The position numbers and the translations under genes are program-made. A stretch of DNA of 11,810 nt from an uncultured Clostridia bacterium. GTDB taxonomy: Bacteria; Bacillota; Clostridia; Christensenellales; Borkfalkiaceae. The stretch is from positions 1 to 11,810 of the forward strand of contig CAMWQK010000009.1 in assembly GCA_947176445.1 (NCBI GenBank), in the 5' to 3' direction. Every line of letters begins with the position of its first letter. Position 1 is the first letter of the stretch. Under the pieces are notes generated by a model. The model ran no database searches. It was not told the DNA's origin and saw nothing but the letters and a program-made list of their open reading frames with translations. This document shows positions 7,255 through 11,810 of this stretch, one piece after another.

Positions 7255-7359
7255 CTACGCTGCCCGCCACGTAAATTCGGGCAACGCGTTCAGCAACGCG
7301 GCTCTTCCCATTATGTTTTGTTTGCGTTTGCGGAGCAAACGCAAAGGGGGTACCCCCTT
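7255..7359 (-). promoter_or_regulatory. Structured 5' leader of malE with stacked hairpins
   Basis: The leader between the predicted transcription start (about 7377) and the malE start is roughly 165 nt. In order of transcription it contains: a perfect 16-bp palindrome AAGGGGGTACCCCCTT (7344-7359); a perfect 11-bp stem with 3-nt loop (arms 7321-7331 and 7335-7345); a 6-bp stem CGCGTT/AACGCG (7285-7300, 4-nt loop); and a 6-bp stem TGCCCG/CGGGCA (7261-7283, 11-nt loop). No T tract follows the large hairpin on the minus strand, so it is not an obvious terminator. It could stabilise the abundant malE mRNA or be a control element. No known riboswitch class was recognised. Confidence 0.5.
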
Positions 7360-7383
7360 CCGAGCCAGGTCACTTTAACTAGC

Positions 7384-7411
7384 ATTATATCACTTTGGTA
7401 CAATTTGTCAA
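7384..7411 (-). promoter_or_regulatory. Sigma-A-type promoter of malE operon
   Basis: On the minus strand the -35 hexamer is a perfect TTGACA (7406-7411) and the -10 hexamer a perfect TATAAT (7384-7389), with a 16-bp spacer. The transcription start is expected near 7377. This is the best promoter match I found in the window and should be strong unless repressed. Confidence 0.85.
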
Positions 7412-7425
7412 TACGGTTTTGTAAA

Positions 7426-7438
7426 AAAGTTTAACTTT
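7426..7438. promoter_or_regulatory. Candidate operator palindrome upstream of malE promoter
   Basis: AAAGTTTAACTTT is a perfect palindrome with 6-bp arms around one central base, about 15 bp upstream of the -35 hexamer and centred near -55, a position usual for activators. A separate 8-bp inverted pair, CACTTTGG (7391-7398, inside the promoter spacer) and CCAAAGTG (7455-7462), brackets the area. AT-rich palindromes arise easily by chance, so the regulatory role is inferred. The run of T after the small palindrome on the minus strand might alternatively help end the pulA transcript weakly. Confidence 0.3.
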
Positions 7439-7468
7439 CTTATCGTTTTTTTGTCCAAAGTGCCTAAA

Positions 7469-10168
7469 TTAAGCCTTTTTGAAAACGTAGCACGAGATGC
7501 CGCTTGCGGTGTATTCGCCCGTAAGTCCGCTCGAAATGGGCGTAGCGCCCGCCTGCGTGCCCGTGATATACAGATCCCAGCTGCCCTCGGGAAGCGTGAA
7601 CGCTTTTTCGCTGTCCGCCGCGTTGTAGACGATGAGAAGCTGTTCCTGCGTGTACGGATTGGTCATCGTGAGCGCAATGAACGCGCCTATAACGGAGACC
7701 TTCTTGCATACCGCAACGCCGTCTACCGAGGAGACGGGAAGGCGTAGCGTCTCGCACGCCCTGCGGAAGGCGATAAGCCCCTTGTAGTATTCCATCATCT
7801 GCGTCTGCTCGGAAGTTTCGGTGAGCAGCTCCCATTGCAGATTATTGACCGCATCCGAAGAATTATAACTGTTCTCGTTATAAGAACCGTCGGCATTCTT
7901 CTTCTGACGGAGCATTTCCTCGCCCGCCTGCATGAAGGGAATTCCGAGCGAGGTCTGTACGATGGCTGCCGAAAGACGGTTGCGCGCAAGACGCTTTTCG
8001 AGCGTCTGCTCGCCCTCGCCGTAGAGGTGGCAGATACGGTCCCAAAGCGTGTTGTTATCGTGCGCGGATGCGTAGTTGACAACGTTGGTGGGATTGTACG
8101 CCTGCCAGCTGCCACCGACCGTGCCGAGGGCGCTGTCGTTCGTGCTGCCGTTGACGCCGAAGAGAATCTTGCCTGCGTACTCCGACTTTGCGCCCGTTGC
8201 GAAGCCCGGATCGGTAATGTCGAACACCGAGCCCTTGATCGCGTCGCGCAGCGTGTCGTTGAACATAGCAACGCCGTTGGTGTGGTTGGTCGTATCGCCG
8301 CCCACCGCGCTGTTCACCTTGCGAAGGTTGTTGAGAATGCTCTGGTTGGTTGCAAGGAGTGTCGAGCTGCCGCCCGTCCAGCCCTCGCCGTAGACGAGCG
8401 CATTCGGATTGATCTCGTGCACCGCCTGCTCGATCTGCTGCATGGTCGTAACGTCGTGCAAGCCCATGAGGTCGAAGCGGAAGCCGTCTACGTTATATTC
8501 GTTCATCCAGTATTTCACCGAGTCGAGCATATAGCGGCGGAACATATACCGCTCGGACGCCGTCTCGTTGCCGCAGCCCGAACCGTTCGACGCCACGCCC
8601 GCAGACGTGAACCGATAGTAGTAATAGGGAACGATCTTGTTAAAGTTGGAGCCGAGATCGTAGGTGTGGTTATACACCACGTCCATAATGACGCCGATGC
8701 CCTGCGCGTGGAGCGCTTGCACCATCTGCTTGAACTCGTTCACACGGACGGACCCGTCCTTGGGATTGGTGGAGTAGCTCCCCTCGGGAACGTTGTAGTT
8801 CTTGGGATCGTAGCCCCAGTTGAAGGAATTCGTGCTGTCCTCCTGCACCGAAGCGTAGTCGAACGAGGGCAGAAGGTGCACGTGGGTGATACCGAGCTCT
8901 TTCAAATAGTCGACGCCCACGGGCTTGCCCGCGCTGTTTTTCAGTCCCGTCTCGGTAAACGCAAGGAACTTGCCCTTATATTGCGAGGACGCAATGTTGT
9001 TGGAGAAGTCGCGCACGTGGATCTCCCAGATCTCCGCGTCGGTGTAGTTCTCTACGCCCGAGACGGCGAACGGCTCGTTCGTCCAGCCCGCAGGATTTGT
9101 CGAATCGAGGTCGAGAATCATGCCGCGGTTGCCGTTCAGCCCTGCCGACACCGCATACGGATCGACCGCTTCCTGCACCCCTGCGGAAGTCGCAACGGTG
9201 TAGGTGTAATATTTGCCGCTTAAATTTTCGTTCTTGGTGTACGACCAGACACCCTTCTCACCCTTCGTGAGCGGAATGCTCTCGATGAGGTTGTCGCCGT
9301 CGCCCGCCGTGTACAGATTGAGCTTGACCGATGCCGCCGTGGGCGCCCACAGACGGAAGGTCGTCGCGCTTGCCGTCAGCTCTACGCCGAGCTGTCCGTC
9401 ATACCCGTATTCCTCTTCGAACTGCTTGCTCGAAAAATAGGTGATGGGATATACGGTTGCGGGATCGTCGAACCCGTTGACGGTCACGGTGTATTCCTTG
9501 GAGAAATCGATAGGCGCTGCCGTGTCGATCTCGATCACCGCGCTGTTGTTGCTCTTGATATTCGAGATCGCGATCTCATTGCCCGCGCCGTCCTTTAACT
9601 TGACGTCGTCTGCCGTCGCCTTCATGCGGACGCTCAACGAAATCTTGATATGGCTGGGCGTCGTAAGGTCGGCAGCCTCAATGAACTTCATTTCTTTCAA
9701 CGTCTTGCCTCCGTCGTCACTGATATACGATTTTGCATCGCCTGCCTGTGTGTAGATCACCGTCTCTCTGCCGCGCAGGGTCACGAAACGGTCGCTATCC
9801 GTAGCGTCCTTCGTCGCGTTGCCCCACGAATCTCCGCCCGGTGCGGAACAGTCGGTGCGGATGATAAATCCGACCTGCTCCGTTCCCTGCGGTACGTTGA
9901 GCACCACCTTCGCGCCGTACTCGCATTCGTGCATGGTGTAACCCTTGCCCGCAACGTCGCCGTACCACATCCAGATATCGCAGTTCTCATACCCCGCGGC
10001 GCGTTTGTAGTAGATCGTGAGCTGATCCTTGCCGTCTTCCAGCGGAAGACTGTACTCGTCGCCCGAAGGGCCCGCAGGATCTACGGGCGGCTCGGTCGTG
10101 GGCTCGCAGGCGCAAAAGACGAACAGTGCGGCAATCACGAGCGCAAGCCATGCAGTAAATTTCTTCAT
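7469..10168 (-). CDS. pulA: Secreted lipoprotein type I pullulanase (CBM41-CBM48-GH13_14)
   Basis: An 899-residue debranching enzyme that hydrolyses alpha-1,6 bonds in pullulan, amylopectin and branched dextrins. The signal peptide MKKFTAWLALVIAALF leads to a cysteine-containing site CAC, with Cys21 the likely lipid anchor. Domains in order: a CBM41-like starch-binding module (about 47-150, with the WMWYG motif at 66-70); a beta-rich spacer (about 170-245); a CBM48-type module (about 267-350, FRLWAPTAASVKLNLY); the GH13 barrel; and a beta C-terminal domain. The type I signature NWGYDP is at 450-455. Catalytic regions are DVVYNH (496-501), GFRFD with nucleophile D566, GEGW with acid/base E595, and AHDNN with D704. 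The ATG at 10168 is preferred over an upstream in-frame start at 10231, which would lie inside malQ and spoil the signal peptide. GGGGGAAAGAGGAA lies just upstream. It is 28 nt after malQ, in the same operon. Confidence 0.95.
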   Translation of the reverse strand: MKKFTAWLALVIAALFVFCACEPTTEPPVDPAGPSGDEYSLPLEDGKDQLTIYYKRAAGYENCDIWMWYGDVAGKGYTMHECEYGAKVVLNVPQGTEQVGFIIRTDCSAPGGDSWGNATKDATDSDRFVTLRGRETVIYTQAGDAKSYISDDGGKTLKEMKFIEAADLTTPSHIKISLSVRMKATADDVKLKDGAGNEIAISNIKSNNSAVIEIDTAAPIDFSKEYTVTVNGFDDPATVYPITYFSSKQFEEEYGYDGQLGVELTASATTFRLWAPTAASVKLNLYTAGDGDNLIESIPLTKGEKGVWSYTKNENLSGKYYTYTVATSAGVQEAVDPYAVSAGLNGNRGMILDLDSTNPAGWTNEPFAVSGVENYTDAEIWEIHVRDFSNNIASSQYKGKFLAFTETGLKNSAGKPVGVDYLKELGITHVHLLPSFDYASVQEDSTNSFNWGYDPKNYNVPEGSYSTNPKDGSVRVNEFKQMVQALHAQGIGVIMDVVYNHTYDLGSNFNKIVPYYYYRFTSAGVASNGSGCGNETASERYMFRRYMLDSVKYWMNEYNVDGFRFDLMGLHDVTTMQQIEQAVHEINPNALVYGEGWTGGSSTLLATNQSILNNLRKVNSAVGGDTTNHTNGVAMFNDTLRDAIKGSVFDITDPGFATGAKSEYAGKILFGVNGSTNDSALGTVGGSWQAYNPTNVVNYASAHDNNTLWDRICHLYGEGEQTLEKRLARNRLSAAIVQTSLGIPFMQAGEEMLRQKKNADGSYNENSYNSSDAVNNLQWELLTETSEQTQMMEYYKGLIAFRRACETLRLPVSSVDGVAVCKKVSVIGAFIALTMTNPYTQEQLLIVYNAADSEKAFTLPEGSWDLYITGTQAGATPISSGLTGEYTASGISCYVFKKA

Positions 10169-10196
10169 TTCCTCTTTCCCCCTTTTTATTCCTTTT

Positions 10197-11690
10197 TTAT
10201 TTTCGTCCGCTGCTCTTCGCAAGGCGCGCAAGCCTTCTGCGAAGCGTGGCGGTGAAATCCGCTTCTTTGAACCGATACGACCAGTTCATTCCCGTAACGA
10301 GCGACGGCGCGTTGAGCCTTCCCTCTTCCCCGATGAGCAGCGCGTCCTGGAGCGGGAAGACGATCATGCTTGCAGGGCAGGCGTAGAGCAATCGGAAGAT
10401 CGTCCGGCACGTCGCCTCGACGGTGTGACAGCGCGGGAACACGCCCGCCGCCCGGCACTCCTCTTTCAGAACGGTGAGGAGCGTCGAATACTCGCTCTTC
10501 GTCATCTTAGATACGCGCGTATACAGCGTCTCATTGTCGTGCGTGCCCGTATAGGCGACGAAATTTTCGGTATAGTTCGTCGGTCTGTGCTCGTTGTCGC
10601 GCGAGCCGTCGAACGCGTGTTGCAGAATTTTCATGCCGGGGTAGCCCGTCTCTTTGATTGCAGCGCGCACTTCGTCCGTTATGACGCCGAGATCCTCTGC
10701 AACGATCTTCTGATCTTCGTATCCGCGGAACAGCTCCGCGCCGGGTCCCTTTCGCCATTCGCCGCGCCGCGCGTCCTGCTCGCCCGCGGGAATCGCATAA
10801 TAGCGCACCACGCCGAGGAAGTGATCGATCCGCAGCCAGTCGTAGAGCGCAAGCCCCTCGTTGAGGCGCTTATGCCACCATGAGTAGCCGCCCCTTTTCA
10901 TCTTCGCCCAGTCGTAGACGGGGTTGCCCCAGAGCTGTCCCGTCTCGGAGAACGCGTCGGGCGGGACGCCCGCCTGCGCCGCGGGTGCGCCCTTCTCGTC
11001 GAGCAGGAACAGCTCCCGCTTATGCTTCCACATCTCCACACTGTCGCGCGCGACGTAGAAGGGGATATCCCCCATGATCTCCACACCGCGCCCGTGCGCG
11101 TATTCCTTTAATTCGTTCCACTGCCGCAAAAACGCAAACTGCGTAAACTGCCAAAAGAGCACGCTCTCTTCATGCGCGCGGGCAAAGGCGGAGACTTTCT
11201 CCCCGTCGTACTCGCTGTACTCGCCCCACTGCTCGCACGAAGCGCCATGAAAGTGCTCTTTGAGCGACATGAAGAGCGCATAGTCGTAATATTTCCCTTC
11301 CGAGAGAAATTTAAGCCACGCCGTGTCCGCGCGGTCAAACCGCGCAAACGCCTTTTTGAGGACAGGCACACGTAGCATATACAGCTTGCCGTAGTCCACC
11401 CGAGCGGGATCGTTCCCCCAATCGAGCGAGGCGTACTCCTCTTGTTTGAGCAATCCGTCCGCGCAGAGCATGTCCAGATCGATAAAGTAGTGATTGAGCG
11501 CAAACGCCGAAAAGGAAGAGTACGGACTGTCGCCGTACGAGGTGGGTTGCAAGGGCAACACCTGCCAGATTTTACATCCGCTTCCGCACAAAAAGTCGAC
11601 AAAACGATACGCTGCTTTCCCCAGCGTACCGATTCCGTACGGCGACGGAAGACAAGAGATCGGCATTAAAATTCCCGCACTTCTTTGCAT
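10197..11690 (-). CDS. malQ: 4-alpha-glucanotransferase (amylomaltase, GH77)
   Basis: A 497-residue cytoplasmic enzyme that moves maltosyl and longer units between alpha-1,4-glucans, releasing glucose and lengthening acceptors. There is no signal peptide. GH77 landmarks are SAGILMPISCLPSPYGIGTLG at the N-terminus, YGDSPYSSFSAFALN (52-66), GDIPFYV (207-213), WLRIDHFLG with nucleophile D289, AEDLG with acid/base E332, and GTHDN with D385. The length matches the usual roughly 500-residue bacterial form. The ATG at 11690 is chosen: GGGGG stands 7 nt upstream, and the alternative in-frame TTG at 11720 overlaps the -10 hexamer, so it would lie upstream of the transcription start. It is first in the malQ-pulA unit and processes the maltodextrins imported by the genes further downstream. 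Confidence 0.96.
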   Translation of the reverse strand: MQRSAGILMPISCLPSPYGIGTLGKAAYRFVDFLCGSGCKIWQVLPLQPTSYGDSPYSSFSAFALNHYFIDLDMLCADGLLKQEEYASLDWGNDPARVDYGKLYMLRVPVLKKAFARFDRADTAWLKFLSEGKYYDYALFMSLKEHFHGASCEQWGEYSEYDGEKVSAFARAHEESVLFWQFTQFAFLRQWNELKEYAHGRGVEIMGDIPFYVARDSVEMWKHKRELFLLDEKGAPAAQAGVPPDAFSETGQLWGNPVYDWAKMKRGGYSWWHKRLNEGLALYDWLRIDHFLGVVRYYAIPAGEQDARRGEWRKGPGAELFRGYEDQKIVAEDLGVITDEVRAAIKETGYPGMKILQHAFDGSRDNEHRPTNYTENFVAYTGTHDNETLYTRVSKMTKSEYSTLLTVLKEECRAAGVFPRCHTVEATCRTIFRLLYACPASMIVFPLQDALLIGEEGRLNAPSLVTGMNWSYRFKEADFTATLRRRLARLAKSSGRK

Positions 11691-11719
11691 AAAAACGCCC
11701 CCGATTTTCAAACGGCTCA

Positions 11720-11748
11720 ATCATAGCACACTTTTTTCGAGATTGCAA
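11720..11748 (-). promoter_or_regulatory. Sigma-A-type promoter of malQ-pulA
   Basis: On the minus strand, -35 TTGCAA (11743-11748) and -10 TATGAT (11720-11725) are separated by 17 bp. Transcription should start near 11713, giving a leader of about 23 nt to the malQ ATG. Beyond it the window holds only AT-rich sequence to 11810, with no gene seen. Confidence 0.75.
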
Positions 11749-11758
11749 GACGTTTCCA
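11745..11758 (-). promoter_or_regulatory. Weak cre-like/LacI-family operator candidate over malQ -35
   Basis: TGGAAACGTCTTGC resembles the catabolite-control (CcpA cre) or LacI-family operator pattern TGNAANCGNNNNCA at about 10 of 14 positions by eye, with a central CG. It overlaps the -35 hexamer, where a repressor would be effective. The right half is poor, so this is only a candidate. Confidence 0.22.
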
Positions 11759-11810
11759 AAAAAAATTTTGCGGCTTTTTTCGTGCGCTTTTCCTTGATAT
11801 TATATAAGAC

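Noticed and set aside
7211..7270. Upstream GTG start for malE adding 20 residues
   Set aside because: The added residues precede a complete signal peptide and there is no ribosome site before the GTG, whereas GGAGG stands directly before the ATG at 7210.
7321..7359. Rho-independent terminator for a plus- or minus-strand transcript
   Set aside because: The stems are strong, but neither strand has a T run directly after them and no plus-strand gene ends here.
7436..7451. cre-like site upstream of the malE promoter (around the CGAT in an A/T-rich run)
   Set aside because: The match to the consensus is poor and comes mostly from A/T richness.
7835..9223. Long plus-strand open frame of 462 codons
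   Set aside because: It is antisense to the catalytic domain of the pullulanase and has the same shadow composition.
10169..10231. Upstream start for pulA overlapping malQ
   Set aside because: It would add 21 charged residues before the signal peptide. The ATG at 10168 has a suitable ribosome site and begins the signal peptide.
11691..11720. TTG start for malQ
   Set aside because: It coincides with the predicted -10 region, so it would not be in the transcript. The GH77 family start fits the ATG at 11690 better.
11760..11810. A further promoter or a terminator of an upstream gene at the right edge
   Set aside because: A TATAAT-like stretch is present (about 11797-11807), but the matching -35 would lie beyond the window or is not credible, and no convincing stem precedes the T runs.
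1..11810. A wholly new defence, mobile or biosynthetic system
   Set aside because: Every gene belongs to a known starch-utilisation family. The unusual features are domain additions and RNA structures, not an unknown system.

Overview
This window is one co-directional (minus-strand) locus for using starch or other alpha-glucans. In transcription order, from high to low coordinates, it encodes: a cytoplasmic 4-alpha-glucanotransferase (malQ); a secreted lipoprotein type I pullulanase (pulA); a lipoprotein maltodextrin-binding protein carrying two extra C-terminal beta-rich modules (malE-like); two ABC permeases (malF, malG); a secreted lipoprotein GH13 alpha-amylase-type enzyme; and the transporter ATPase (malK/msmX/ugpC type). 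The ATPase gene runs off the left edge of the window. No RNA gene, insertion sequence, CRISPR array or phage gene was seen.

Layout. A sigma-A-type promoter (11720-11748) drives malQ (11690-10197) and pulA (10168-7469), which are 28 nt apart. The 258-nt gap 7211-7468 holds a second promoter with perfect -35 and -10 hexamers (7384-7411), candidate operator palindromes, and a leader of about 165 nt with several stable hairpins, followed by malE (7210-5399). The 135-nt malE-malF gap has two perfect-stem hairpins. The second one in the direction of transcription is followed by a run of T and looks like an intrinsic terminator or attenuator. malF, malG, the amylase and the ATPase are then tightly packed: a TAATG overlap, then gaps of 3 nt and 26 nt.

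How the genes fit together (known family roles combined with inference). The two lipoproteins, pullulanase (alpha-1,6) and GH13 amylase (alpha-1,4), would trim branched starch at the cell surface. MalE captures the resulting maltodextrins, possibly helped by its tandem modules. MalF, MalG and the ATPase import them, and MalQ remodels the oligosaccharides inside the cell. No transcriptional regulator, phosphorylase or phosphoglucomutase is present in the window.

Organism. Three secreted proteins have lipobox-type signals, spacing is operon-like, Shine-Dalgarno sequences are strong and promoters are sigma-A-like. By eye the coding DNA is moderately GC-rich. Together these suggest a Gram-positive Firmicutes/Clostridia-type bacterium, plausibly an uncultured gut clostridium; the last part is inference. 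The pathway is a recognisable one. The parts most worth a second look are the domain architecture of the binding protein, the long C-terminal extension of the ATPase, and the RNA structures around malE.
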